This document shows, piece after piece, positions 10,160 to 21,419 of a stretch of DNA of 64,000 nucleotides. Every line of letters starts with the position of its first letter. Positions within the stretch are counted from its first letter, which is position 1. Both the position numbers and the translations under genes were made by a program. The notes beneath the pieces were generated by a model. The model was not told where the DNA came from. It saw only the letters and a program-made list of their open reading frames with translations, and did no database searches. The DNA is from Bagarius yarrelli (taxonomy: Eukaryota > Chordata > Actinopteri > Siluriformes > Sisoridae), in NCBI GenBank assembly GCA_005784505.1, contig VCAZ01000152.1, forward strand, positions 310,001-374,000, written 5' to 3'.

Positions 10160-12370
10160 ACTTTATTTGGGTTTTATAAAATCCATACAACCATGTGCAT
10201 TGGAGAGTTCATTTCACGTCATTCACTCTTCTAAGAACCCAATAATTCTGGGGTATCCCTGGCTACTGTTAAACGACCCCTCTTATTTTACGTGTGATCA
10301 TGTAATGAGATCATGTAATGGTGGACCCAATGTCAGGAGAACTGTTTTCACCCTGCACTCTCCACACCCTGTCTACTCAAGTTGTAGGTCCTGAAACTAC
10401 AGTCACAAACCAAATCCCCTCTGAATGCCAGGACCTTACAGAGGTCTTCAACAAAGCTAAAGTAGAGCGGCTACCACCTCATAGACCATGGTACTGTGCT
10501 ATAGAACTGTTAATCAATGCCAATCCTCCCAAGAGTCGCATCTATTAGTTGTCTCAGCCTGAAACCCAAGCCATGGAGACTTACACTGTTAAAGCCCTAG
10601 CCTTAGGTTTCATCTGCCCCTCCATGTCACCTGCAGCTTCAGGCTTCGTTTTTGTGGAAAAAAGGATGGTGGGTTGCGTCCTTGACTTGATTATCGTGGT
10701 CTTTATGCCCTGACAGTAAAATACCGATAACCACACCCACTAGTACCCGCCACTCTTGAGAAATTAATTGAAGTCTGAGTGTTTAACAAGCATAATCTGC
10801 ACATACAATCTAGTCCGAATTTGTAAAGGAGAAAAATAGAAGGCAGCCTTCACCACCAGGGGCCGTTACGAATATTTCGTCATACCATATGGACTCTCTA
10901 ATGCACCAGCAGTCATTCATTAATGAGAATTTTCTAAACCTTTTAAATCTGTGAATCATAGTACATAAAGATGATATCCTAATCTGATCTTTTTGCAAAC
11001 TTTTACCGTTAATTCATTTGCAACCACAGTAAGACATCAGCTCCTATCACAGCTTTACTCATGGGTAAACCATCAAAGCTTCAGTGGTTGGAGATGGCTA
11101 CCAAAGCCTTTACCCAGCTTAAAGTCAAGTTCACTACAGCTCCCGTACTGCAATATTCTGACCCTGTGCTGCCAATTGTGGTGGAGGTGGATGCTTCTAA
11201 TTGTGGAGTTGGCGCTGTACATCCAAAAAGACGTGGCACCCCCTCTTAACTCCATCCCTGTGCTTTCTTTTTATGTTTGCTAACTCCAGCAAAACAAAAT
11301 TATTATGTAAGTAACAAAATGCTACTGGCCATGAAAGAAGCCCTGACAGAATAAATACACTGGCTGGAGGAGAGCAACCCCTACGTTTCAGGTGATTACA
11401 GATCAAAGGAATCTGGAGTATTTGAAGTCTTCCAAACACCTCAGCACCAGACCAGTCAGTTGAGACTCTCCCTGAAACTAAAAATGGTCTTGTCTCACAA
11501 ACACAATCCCCCTTTATGATATTTATGTCCTAAGTCTGTTCTTGCTCCTCAGATTGTGCTGGCTCTCATACGATGGGACATCAATGAAGAGATCACTAGA
11601 GAGTATGAGCCTTTTCCAGCAGCCTGTCCCACCAGAAAAATATGTGCCAGGCACCTACCGCTTACAAGTCATGTCATGGGTCCATGCCACCGTCAATTCA
11701 GGGCATCCGGCCTCAAGCGAATCACTGAATTAGTGGAAAATGTCTACTGGTGGACATTTATGAACTTTGTGAACACCCTGCCAAGTTTTTTGCCAAGTTT
11801 TCCAAAATGCCACGCAACTTACCTAAGGGGCTCCTTTAGCCTCTACCGATACCACAATGACCCTGGTCTCAAATATCCAGAGATTTCGTCACTGACTTTC
11901 CTAGCTCTCACGGTTTTACCACATTTCTGACCATCATTGACCGGTTCTCTGAAGCCTGTCGCTTGATCCCACGCAAGGGTCTGCCCACAGCCAAGGAAAC
12001 GGCAACCCATTTGTTCACACATGTTCTCTGGAATTGTATACCTAAGGATATCAGACCTTGGCCCTCAATTCACGTCTCGCTTTGTGGTCCGAGTTTAGCA
12101 AATGACTGGCCCTCAACATCCAGTCTTATTTCCGGGTACCACCCGCAATCAAATGGACAGATAGAAAGGTTGAACCAAGACATGGAAAGGTACTTAAGAT
12201 CCTATTGTGCCCAAAAACAAGAACGATGGAGTGAATTCCTACCCTGGGCTGAATACTAACTTACTCATCTCTGAGTCTTATGTCTTTCCAATGCATTCGG
12301 AGGTACCAACTTCCCATGTTCCTGTGGTCAGGAAAACCATCAAGTGTTTTCAATTGATGAGAAAGCCGAG
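10160..12370 (+). mobile_element. Ty3/gypsy retrotransposon pol, heavily decayed
   Basis: Successive plus-strand pieces follow gypsy pol order. A protease-end motif (ILGYPWLLLNDP, about 10230-10275) comes first. The RT start follows at 10390-10660 (ECQDLTEVFNKAK, LPPHRPWYCAIELL). RNase H lies at about 11080-11225 (KAFTQLKVKFTTAPVL, VEVDASNCGVGAV), then an integrase zinc-finger region (about 11620-11730) and an integrase core ending SGYHPQSNGQIERLNQDMER at about 12135-12190. Stops and frame changes occur throughout. No gag or LTR adjoins it; the 3' side is overrun by an L2 fragment. Confidence 0.85.
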
Positions 12371-12371
12371 A

Positions 12372-12652
12372 GCAACGGTGGCAAGGAAAAACTCCCTAAT
12401 ATGGTAATAGTAAGAAACCTTGAGAGGAACCAGACTCAACAGAGAACACATCCACATTTGGGTAATAAACAGATGTGAATTTTGCAGCCACACTGTGTGT
12501 AGGCAACTGTGGTTACAAGTCCTCAAAAAACAGCTCTAACATCTTCATGGTAGAGTGGAAGTGTCCTTAGTCACCATGGTGATGTAATGTGATCATCCAT
12601 GGACCGGGGGGCTGGATCACTGGCAGCTTAGGAGTGTCATATATAGTGAGAT

Positions 12653-12683
<31 letters not shown>

Positions 12684-12960
12684 AAAGAAAGAGAGAAAGA
12701 AAAAACGGTTACAGTTACAGTGTATGTGGATGTGTAAAGTGCAAGCATGGATTAGACTAGACTAACTATGACAGCATAACTAATAGGAGAACCAGAGAGA
12801 AACACATACATAAGAGCTCCCTGATATGAGAGGAGGTTTGATATCAGCCTGTAATTTGATAGCTTACAGGGGTCATGGTCAGGTTTCTTAATTAGAGGTT
12901 TAATAACTGTTAATTTAAAAGATTTTGGAACATACCCGCTGATGCGTAAAGAGATTTATT
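12372..12960 (-). mobile_element. L2 LINE derivative lacking its RT (3' UTR joined to EN-RT linker)
   Basis: 12390-12840 matches the 3' UTR of the L2 element at 56880-57380: GCAAGGAAAAACTCCCT, CCTTGAGAGGAACCA, a GA-rich tract and AGAGCTCCCTGATATGA. At about 12840 the similarity jumps to the region equivalent to 58800-58910 (GTTTAATAACTG, GATTTTGGAACATACCC). The roughly 1.4 kb between, which encodes the RT, is missing. Confidence 0.7.
12645..12705. repeat. GA-rich simple repeat
   Basis: (AG)n tract with interspersed A runs, at the same place in the L2 3' UTR as the GA tract at 57198-57240. Confidence 0.9.
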
Positions 12961-12982
12961 GCCTATAATTCGTTTTGTTATC

Positions 12983-13150
12983 AGGGCAGCACAGTGGCTT
13001 GGTGGTTAGTGCAGTTACCACACATCACAGGTTCATATCCCCTGCAGGGTCCTTTCTGTGTGCGTTTACTTCGGGTAATCCGGTTGTAACCATGTATGTT
13101 AGGTTGATTGGTGATTCTAAATTGCCCAGAGTAAGTGTGTGTGAAGTGGG
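12983..13150 (+). repeat. tRNA-derived SINE (DANA/Mermaid-like), truncated
   Basis: GGCAGCACAGTGGCTTGGTGGTTAG resembles the tRNA-like head with A box. CAGGTTCATATCCCCTGCAGGG fits a B box, and GTTAGGTTGATTGGTGATTCTAAATTGCCC is the conserved body of this fish SINE type. It lacks its tail. Confidence 0.75.
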
Positions 13151-13229
13151 GAAAATAGATATTCTAGTGTTCTTGCAGAGAAAAGATCATTAATCTATTT
13201 GGGAAAGATCATAAACCTTCTTTCTTGCA

Positions 13230-15470
13230 ATTAAACAGGTTGCAAATCTTAGTTGGTTAACACAGCCTCTAATAGGGGTCAGGGAAAGGAAGGAGGTAAC
13301 ATTAATATAGCTTGAAGGACAGCCTACCAAAATCTGTATAAATACCAAAGGATTCTTATTTGTTTTGTGGAATGACCACAGAACTGCTGAGTGTGTTCTA
13401 ATATTCCATAAAAAGATTCCTGTAACATACTTTCAAGTCTCCTCCTGCTCTTTCACTGGTTAATTTACACAAGGTTGGTGCCATGACGTGAATAGACTTT
13501 GACACAAGAAATCTGATACAAGAATTCACATCAGTTAGTGCAGTGAATCTGAGAGAACTGACTGATCCAGACCTGAGCTTACACCAGTGATGCTGCTTGT
13601 TCCAGACTGAACTTCTACAACTCAACACTTAGAAATTTGGTGAGTGTCACTCTATTAAAAACCCTAAAGATTAATCCAGTTATCCTCTGAAAATTCAGGG
13701 AAGTGTTAAACACAGTTTTGGGTTGTTTTAATAATTTGTAATCCTATGTTAATCAAACTGGATTTTAGTTTATCCACTGTGTAAATGAGTAAGTAGTTGT
13801 GGAAAAAATATCTAAGAGTAACACAAGTGTATTTATTTGGTAAATTTGGCCACTGGGACACATTAGAAGAAATCTGCAGCATAATCGCATGCCTGCTTAT
13901 ATAACCCTAGTGTTGTCCCCACACTTTCCACTTAAAGTCAAGGACAGGCAGAGCAGGAAAAAATAAAATTGTCAGGGCTGTGAGTGCTAACCTTTCCCTG
14001 GTTATGTACGATAATGATAAAATATTGTTTGTCTTAAAATATTAAGATATTTTTGTCTTACTGGCGCTGAAATAAATGTAATTCTAAATGACCTAGCAAA
14101 TAAACTGTAAATTCCTTACCAGAAAACTAAACTTTATTTAACAGGAGTAGTAGGCAATGATGCTATTTTGTATAAACTTTCCCCATTAAAGTACAGTTAG
14201 GTCTGAATTCCTTAGTGTCCCCACTGCTATGTGCTCCATTAAATACTGGACCTATACTAGGACTGGATTTGCTAAGGCGAGTACATCTAACCTTGGATAT
14301 GTCCTTGGTGTCTGCCACTAATAAAATTGCTTCAGCACAAACATCTGCTAGTAATACAATGCCCCTGAGTATAAACATTTTCTAGATTATCCTATTTGGG
14401 CTAACAATAAGGATGACTTTGGCCTTTTGAGCTCAATAGAACCTGTTAGGCTGGCTGGAACCTTTCCCCCGCAACCAAACAATAACCATTAAGTAAAAAA
14501 CCTGTGCAGTAATTGAGTCTGTAATAGAAAAATTGCTGTCACACAGTAATTGTTAAAAAACCTAGCCCATGTAACTTCCCAATATGGCCCATAAACAAGG
14601 CAAATGAAACGTGGCAACTCACAGTTGATTTCAGAATAAATAATAAATGCTTTGCAAAAATTACTTTTTTAGTTTCGGATTTGGCCGTTTTCAAAGATTT
14701 ACTGTTAAAGTATTTTCTGTAATATATATGTCCAATGGGTTTTTCTTTTTAGTTAGCATTTACAGTTGACTAATAACAATACCAATGGACAAGATCACCT
14801 CAGGCTTTTTAAAAATTTTCCATCATCTATCATCAGGCAGTCTAATGGGATTTATCTGACCCAGAGTGTCTGGTTAAACAGTGTACTCTAATTCAGTATG
14901 TTGATGATATTAAACTTGCATCACCAGATGATTAGATACATAAATCTCAATTAGAAACTTTGTTAGACTATTTACATAAACAATGACATAAAGGAAGTTT
15001 TCACAAGGCTAGAGAACAGGTCGTTTTCCTTGGACAACCTATTGGAGCAGGGGTTAAAGCCATAACTGCTGACAGAGCAGCTGCAGTTAAAACCATACCT
15101 CCACCCGCTACCATAAAAGTACTCAAATCCTTTTTAGGCACTGCAGGGTACTGTAGACCCTGGAAGAGTATGCCTTATTAGCCCAACCACTTTATGACTT
15201 GGTACTGTTAAGGATACTGATTATATTTTTCTTGAACAGAAATCGTTTAAGGCATTTCATGCCCTAAAAGTTCTTCATGTTAAGCACCTGCTTTAGGGAT
15301 TCCCCAAACAGACATTCGATTTGTTCGACTTGACTATGCAAACTTAAGATTTATGGCAGCATGCCTTATGCAGGCTCATGGTGGAATTTTGCACCTAGTT
15401 CAGTATTTTTCTAGTAAGCTAGATATAGTTGCACAGGGTATAGGTAAATGTCTTAGAGCAGTACATTAGG
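13230..15470 (+). mobile_element. Endogenous retrovirus remnant (LTR-like end, PBS-like site, pol fragment)
   Basis: A promoter-like stretch with TATAAATA (about 13338) and an ATAAAA motif (about 13408) resembles an LTR. A TTGGTGCCATGACGTG site at about 13473 resembles a His-tRNA primer-binding site, and a GGTGAGT donor-like site lies near 13638. Pol follows at about 14500-15460: a FPIWPI-type motif (about 14575), QYVDDI at about 14899-14916, and a KSFLGTAGYCRPW motif near 15130-15165. Gag appears deleted. Many stops and frame breaks make it inert. The LTR and PBS calls are inference; the pol call is firmer. Confidence 0.6.
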
Positions 15471-15479
15471 TAGGTCTCT

Positions 15480-16115
15480 ATCTAATTTGTGCCCATTCTT
15501 TTTTGCAAAATAGGTCAAGCTCAGCTAGATTGGATGAGTAGCATCTGTGAACAGCAAGTCTTGCCACAGATGCTCAATAGGATTTAGGTCTGGACTTTGA
15601 CTGGGCCATTCTTTGATCCAAACCATTCTATTGTAGCTCTGGCTGTTTAGGGTCATTGTCTTGCTGGAAGGTGAATCTCCTTTCTAGTCCCACTCTCTTC
15701 AACAGGTTTTCCTCCAGGATTGCTGTATTTAGCTCTATCTATCTTCCCATCAACTCTGACCAGGTTCCCTGTCCCTGCTGAAGAAAAGCATCTCCACAGC
15801 ATGATGCTGCCACCACCCTGTTTTACAGTGGGGATGGTGTGTTCAGGGTAAAGAGCAGTGTAACTTTTCCTCCACACATAGCGCTTTACATTTAGGTCAA
15901 AAAGTTTAACTTTGGTGTTATGTGACCAGAGCATCTTCTTTCACAAGTTTGCTGTGTCCCCTATATGGCTTGTGGCAAACTGCAAACCGCCTGATGTCTT
16001 TCTTTTAACAAAGGCTTTCTTCTTGCCATACTACTCTTCTATAGAGGCCACATTTTTGGAGTACATGATTTATAGTTGTCCAATATCGCACAGGCTTACA
16101 TTAAAATTGTCTGAG
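15480..16115 (-). mobile_element. Tc1/mariner transposon, transposase C-terminal half
   Basis: The minus-strand frame 15653-15934 reads MLWSHNTKVKLFDLNVKRYV then HTIPTVKQGGGSIMLWRCF, the catalytic core of fish Tc1 transposases, where the second Asp region should read WSDE and here is WSHN. The usual 3' portion is scrambled after about 15700. The matching N-terminal part lies 1.2 kb away at 17345-17560. It is inactive. Confidence 0.85.
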
Positions 16116-16321
16116 CCAGCACTTCAGATAGTGCTAACCTTTATTTAAAAGACATCACATATGATTTGTAACAAACTGTTATCTGAGGCATCATCAGTCA
16201 ATCAAATTTGACATTTAGTGACAGCCCACCATCTGGGTCTAGTGATGTGCCCAGGCCTTTTTGACAATAATGGCTGAAAAAGGCTTGTTAAGTTATTTTT
16301 ACAGGACAGAAAATCTACACT

Positions 16322-16515
16322 GTTATTTACATTTACAGCATTTGGCAGACACCATTAACCAAGAGTGACTTACATGTCATTTATACAACTAAGCAATTGG
16401 GGGTTAAGGGCCTTGCTCAGAGGCCCAGCAATGGTGGCTTGGTGAGGCTGGGAATCAAGCCCACAATCTTCTGGTTGGCCGTCCAACACCTTAACCATTA
16501 GCCACCACTTCCCCC
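16322..16515 (-). repeat. tRNA-derived SINE, minus orientation
   Basis: The reverse strand starts AAGTGGTGGCTAATGGTTAAG (A-box-like), has GGGCTTGATTCCCAGCC (B-box-like), and ends with a GTCTGCCAAATGCTGTAAATG tail of the type shared with L2 LINEs. Related to the copies at 34474-34626 and 38356-38582. Confidence 0.8.
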
Positions 16516-16639
16516 ATTAAAACATTGGCTACTTAAGAATGTATCCAACACAATGTATTCTGTAGTATTGTCCTTTGAAAAGATATGCTAAAATGTTTTC
16601 TAAAATTAGAGGGGTGTACTCACTTTTGTTAAATAAATA

Positions 16640-16661
16640 AATAGATAGATATATAGATAGG

Positions 16662-16698
<37 letters not shown>
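16640..16698 (+). repeat. (GATA)n microsatellite
   Basis: About 13 AGAT/GATA units with a few variants (TATAGATAGGTAGATAG) between 16646 and 16698. Confidence 0.95.
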
Positions 16699-17279
16699 GC
16701 AACGTGTTTAGCTGTTTAGCATCTAATAGTAGTGCAAATAATAATACTGTGAAAATGCAGATAAATATGAAAGTACATGTGCAAGAAGAAGTATGTGCAA
16801 GTATTTACAGCAAGTAAAGTGTAGGTGTGCATATTGTGCATTACATGCATAGGAATTCAGCACATAAAATATACAAATACAAGGATAAATAATGTTTCTG
16901 TGGCCTTGATCTCTGATTTCTATTATCTCCAGCTGATTCCAGGTTTTGGGGCCTCTAAAATAAAATTTGCATGTCCTAGGGCGACTGTGATAATTTTGAA
17001 AAACAGGATTATCATCATCAAACATGGCATAAGGAAACGGAATATAAAGTAAGACAGACCCCCGTGTTGTCGACTGAAATGGTTTGACCTGAACTGCACA
17101 TACATCATTAATAGATTATATCTATCCAAAGCACACACTAATACACCAATTTACAGACATTTTAACAACATAACAGTAAGGATGAAAAAAGACAAAGTAT
17201 TGATCTATAGTACAACGTTGTAGATGGAAACAGGACCAGCGATGCTGCTGACAAAGTGATCAAAATAGCAAAAAATTAG

Positions 17280-18000
17280 GAGCACTATTTTTAACCATCT
17301 ATAGAAATTACATTGGATATTTTTAATTATTGTAAAATGCTATTGCTCTTTGAGATGTTCAAAGCTTTGGATAATTTTTATAGACTAACTTTAAACTAGC
17401 TTTAAACTTCCCCGCAATTTTATCCCTAACCTGTCTTCATGATGTTGTTTATTCACTAGTGTTCCATAACAAACCACTGAGACATGCACAAAACAGATGT
17501 AGTTATAGTAAGACTAAATTACACAGTTTAAGTCTATTAACTAATTAGGTGACCTGAAATTCTTGTCAGAAAAGGTTAGTTTATGTTAGCTAAAAACTAA
17601 AAATCATGTCAAAATCTGGTAAGGTTAGCTTAGCCAATTTTAGCAGTGTATTATGTGTAGGTATTAATTTAAAAATCCTATCAAAAACCATGTAATCTTA
17701 GCTAAAACTGTAAAATTGTTAGAATTAGCTAATTTTTGAAGTGTGAATTTTTTTATAGTTGTTCATAAAACAATTATAAAATCCTGGAAGTTACCTTATT
17801 TTAACAGACTAAACTTTAACTTAACTTAACTTAGCACTCTGATTTTAGTGTAGTTAGTTATAGTAAGACTAAATTACACAGGTTAATTCTATTAACTAAT
17901 TAGGTGACTTCTGAGGGCAGATTAGGAGACTTCTGAGCACTATTTTAAACCATTCATAAAAATTACATTAAATGTTTTAATTATGATAAAATGCTATTGT
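17280..18000. repeat. Tc1 5' end and local duplications
   Basis: 17345-17560 matches the minus-strand 5' part of a Tc1 element (GAGATGTTCAAAGC, TTTATCCCTAACCTGTC, AACTAATTAGGTGAC). A second short copy of that end lies at 17855-17915. A 65-bp AT-rich block (GAGCACTATTTTTAACCAT...) at 17280-17345 is repeated at 17935-18000 on the other side. The array suggests local duplication around a broken transposon. Confidence 0.65.
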
Positions 18001-18900
18001 TTTTCTTTTAAATATAGATTCCAAGTGATAATCTTTTATCTTCATTTATATGTATTTGCAATTTCATATGCCAGTGAATGAATTTATAGACAGTATATGA
18101 CGTCATCAAGCGAACTGCTATTAACTTTGTGATTTTTTCCTAAGAAGTGTGGGCAAAGCTGGTCTTAAAATTGACTAAGGGACTGCACTGCTTACGTGCT
18201 AATTTTCTCATAATATCCTGCAGTCTCTCAATTAAACACCAGATGGTGCTTTACGATCATTAGAGGATGCAAAAGTGCTCTAATGACGCTTTCGTGTCAG
18301 TGTGACGCTCAGTAGGAGTCTTGCTGAAGTCAGTTAAATGATTGAACTTTGCGAGGTACAGTGTTTTCATTTACATTTAGCACATTTGTTCTAATTGTCT
18401 AGCGTTAGCCGTGAAGGTTCTAAAACCTAAAATTCTTGTCAGAAATCTTTATGTTAGCTAGGTTAGTTTATGTTAGCTAAAAACTAAAAAGCTAAATCCT
18501 GTCAAAAACCACGTAAGCTTAGCTAAAACTGTAAAATTGTGTTAGAAATTAAAACCCCAAAATCTTGTCACAAATCCTGTTAGGTTAGCTCATGTTAGCT
18601 AAAACTTTAAAATTATGTCAGAAATCCTGTCAGGTTAGTTCAGCTAATTTTTTAAGTGTGAATTTTTTATAGTTGTTCATAAAACAATTATAAAATCCTG
18701 GACGGTTACCTTATTTTAACATTTTAGACTAAACTTTAACTTAACTTAACTTTAATTTTAGCGCTCTGATTTTAGTGTGAATTCTGTATATGCATTAATA
18801 AAAAAATTTCCCATGAACTTTGTCAGGTTAGCTTGTGTTACCTAAAACCTTAAAATCCATTCAGAAGTCCTGTCATGTTGACTTGTATTAGACCTAAAAA
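17553..18900. repeat. AT-rich degenerate repeat array (TTAGCTAAAACT words)
   Basis: A loose repeat of about 40-50 bp, built from (AGGTTAGCT)(CATGTTAGCTAAAACT)(TAAAATCCTGTCA), recurs many times. The block 17553-17845 recurs as 18424-18785, including an 11-bp ACTTAACTTAA stretch and GTTCATAAAACAATTATAAA. No coding potential. Confidence 0.75.
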
Positions 18901-20100
18901 TCCATTTTGTAAATAAAAATTAATAATGTTATGATATAATTCAAGATCAACTGAGCTCTGAGAAAATTGATACCAGTTACCTCATGTTAACCTGTCAGTT
19001 TGTTTTTTATTACTTACTGATCCAAAGCCTTGTTGCGTGTTGGAGATACAAAGGCTAGGCTGGGCTACTTTAACATTTACAATTAGGAATCTATTCATAT
19101 TAAACAGTTGGGGTTTTAAGCTATGAAAATAGCAAATACTGTAGCTATTACTAACTAAAGTTATGATGCTTTACAGTAACAACAAACAGATGTTCTTCAG
19201 GTTTTTCTGGGTTTACTCTTTCAATTAAATATCTGTTTGTATGGGGCCTGTTACAGTCTGGCATTCGACCCAATATGTACCCAATACGCTGGATCCATCA
19301 TCACACGCATCATAAAAAAATAGTTACTAAAGATTATTAAACATGAAAAAAAACATAAAAAAGGTATGTGGTACCGACTAAAAAAATTGTAGTGGCAGAG
19401 GGTAAATAACATTACAGACACTTTTGTTTAGTCATAATAAACTTCCAACTCCTTACTTGCTGCACTAGCATGTAAATAAACCTAATTAAAAGGCAAGCAA
19501 CCAAGATGCTGTGCAAAATACATGATGAAGTCGTAACTACACTGTAACTACCTGTTTTCGATTGATTTGTAAAATATTCAATTACTTATTGAATTTTCTG
19601 CACTAACCTTTCTGAAAACCCAGCATAAACATTAAAATATTATTGTAAAAGAACAATGGTTAAATTATTTAATTTTTGCCCTCTATTCTTTTCCCTGATT
19701 TTCACCAATAATCTTATCTTAAGGTATATAAAGATTGTTGGGACATCACTATCTGTATAGCATGAGACCAACGAATTTAAAAATGCATAAACTCTTTCTG
19801 CTTTTTAACCACGCTGTAATACCAAAAATCATAAGGTACTAATTTGTGTGTTCATGGCACATTAGTACTTTTTAATGTATGATAAAACAGCTCACTACAG
19901 ACATTTACTTCAGTTCTCAGCAGTATAATTTTTTATGGTCTTAACTGACATGACATTTCTGCTTTTTACTTTCACCTCAACTGGTTTAAAGCTATTTGCT
20001 GTTGCATGTAAATGTTTTAAACTTGTTCATAAAACAATGCACAAATGGTTTATAACAAATGGTTTGAAACAAAATGTTACCAACATAAAAACAGCAGTTT
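18900..20100. other. No recognisable gene
   Basis: AT-rich 3' flank of the first receptor gene. A possible ATTAAA poly(A) signal on the minus strand lies at 19871-19876; no AATAAA is near. Confidence 0.45.
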
Positions 20101-20103
20101 AAA

Positions 20104-21156
20104 TTAGTCGCAACTTTGCCTGTTGGAATTACTGAAGTTGCTTGAAATTTTTATGTGGAAAAGGTATCTTACAATGATGATCTTAAATGCCTTCTGAAAA
20201 CGTGGATAAAAAAATCCATAGATCAGAGGGTTAAACATGGAATTAAAATAACCAAACCAGACCAATGCATCAAAAACTTCAAGAGGGGTTGAAAAGTTGA
20301 GAAAAGGATCAATAACAGTGGTTAGAAAAAAAGGCAGCCAGCACAAAAGAAAAACACCCATGACAATACCCAGAGTTTTAGCTGCTTTCCTTTCTCTCTG
20401 TTCCGAATCTTTTTTTTTTTTTTCAACAGAGTTGATCGCAGTACTTCTATTAGAAATAAATCTTGCTTGTTTTCTTGCAACATGGAATATTTTAAGGTAC
20501 ATTCCGGTCATTATAGCTCCTGGAATATAAAAGTTAAGAAGTGGAGCAATGACGCCCCATTCCTTGTTAAACATTAAAACACAGTTTCCAACACAGCTGT
20601 TTAGCAGTTGATCATTCAGGCCAGCAATATTAATTTTGGAAAAAATAATTACAAAGCTGAACATGCATGAAAATATCCAGATGACACATATACACAATAC
20701 TGTGTTTCCATTTGTCACCTTCATCCTATAACCCAGAGGGTCAGTAATAGCAATGTACCGGTCAATAGAAACCAAACAAAGGTGCAGAATTGAAGCAATA
20801 CTTAGTGTCATATCTAAACTGGAATGAATTGTGCAAAACATATCTCCTAAGAACCAGCATCCATCGACCCATCGCACCATACTGAAAGGCATGACCAGAC
20901 AGCCCAACATAAAATCCACAATGGCCAGGGATATAATGATAAAGTTAGTTGGCGAATGCAGCTGTTTAAAATGAAAAATTGTGATGATGACTAACAGATT
21001 TCCAAAAACAGTCATAAGGATAGCAGTTAGTGTTAAGAAATACATGGTCACCCTAACAACAATGATTCGTGTTGTTTTGTGGCAGGAGTTAGGCTGGTGT
21101 GGGAAGCAGTGCAGCAATATCTCCACATCAGTGCTATTCATGAACAGCATGTCCAT
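20104..21156 (-). CDS. taar: Trace amine-associated receptor (TAAR), variant tail signature
   Basis: A rhodopsin-class G-protein-coupled receptor of 350 residues from the chosen Met at 21156. Seven hydrophobic segments are evident. Landmarks: N-glycosylation NST at 7-9, GN1.50 at 52-53, Asp2.50 at 81, Cys3.25 at 108, amine-binding Asp3.32 at 115, DRY at 132-134, CWLP at 272-275, Trp7.40 at 300, Tyr7.43 at 303 and NPLIY at 309-313. Asp3.32 is known to bind the amine group of ligands; Asp5.42, used by diamine receptors, is absent (Ala). The TAAR tail motif NSxxNPxxYxxxYxWF is present except Arg for Trp at 319. The frame stays open for 87 more codons upstream, but those do not look like a receptor N-terminus, so I take the later Met. 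Likely an olfactory receptor signalling through a Gs-type protein; subtype unresolved. Confidence 0.93.
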   Translation of the reverse strand: MDMLFMNSTDVEILLHCFPHQPNSCHKTTRIIVVRVTMYFLTLTAILMTVFGNLLVIITIFHFKQLHSPTNFIIISLAIVDFMLGCLVMPFSMVRWVDGCWFLGDMFCTIHSSLDMTLSIASILHLCLVSIDRYIAITDPLGYRMKVTNGNTVLCICVIWIFSCMFSFVIIFSKINIAGLNDQLLNSCVGNCVLMFNKEWGVIAPLLNFYIPGAIMTGMYLKIFHVARKQARFISNRSTAINSVEKKKKDSEQRERKAAKTLGIVMGVFLLCWLPFFLTTVIDPFLNFSTPLEVFDALVWFGYFNSMFNPLIYGFFYPRFQKAFKIIIVRYLFHIKISSNFSNSNRQSCD

Positions 21157-21419
21157 CCAAACAAAAGTTACAAAATGTCCTTTACAAGTAAAAAAAAACT
21201 CAACTGTATAAATAGCAATAAATAAGAAATTACAAATGCTGAAAAATCTGTTTAAATTTGCCTTATCTGATACATGATATAAGCATTTAGCATATATCAC
21301 TTGCAAGCATACAAAGTGAGCAGACAATACTCTACGCTGACTTATATATTTTGGTGTTAAAATTGTAACCAATAGAAATGCCGAAGTATGAACATCATAT
21401 TTGCATGATGGTCCCATTG

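Noticed and set aside
13398..13628. 76-codon minus-strand frame
   Set aside because: No family motif, and it overlaps the ERV leader-like region on the other strand.
18108..18115. TGACGTCA, a full CRE-type palindrome
   Set aside because: A single 8-bp match, 3 kb from the nearest gene start and downstream of that gene, inside a repeat-rich tract; chance is enough.
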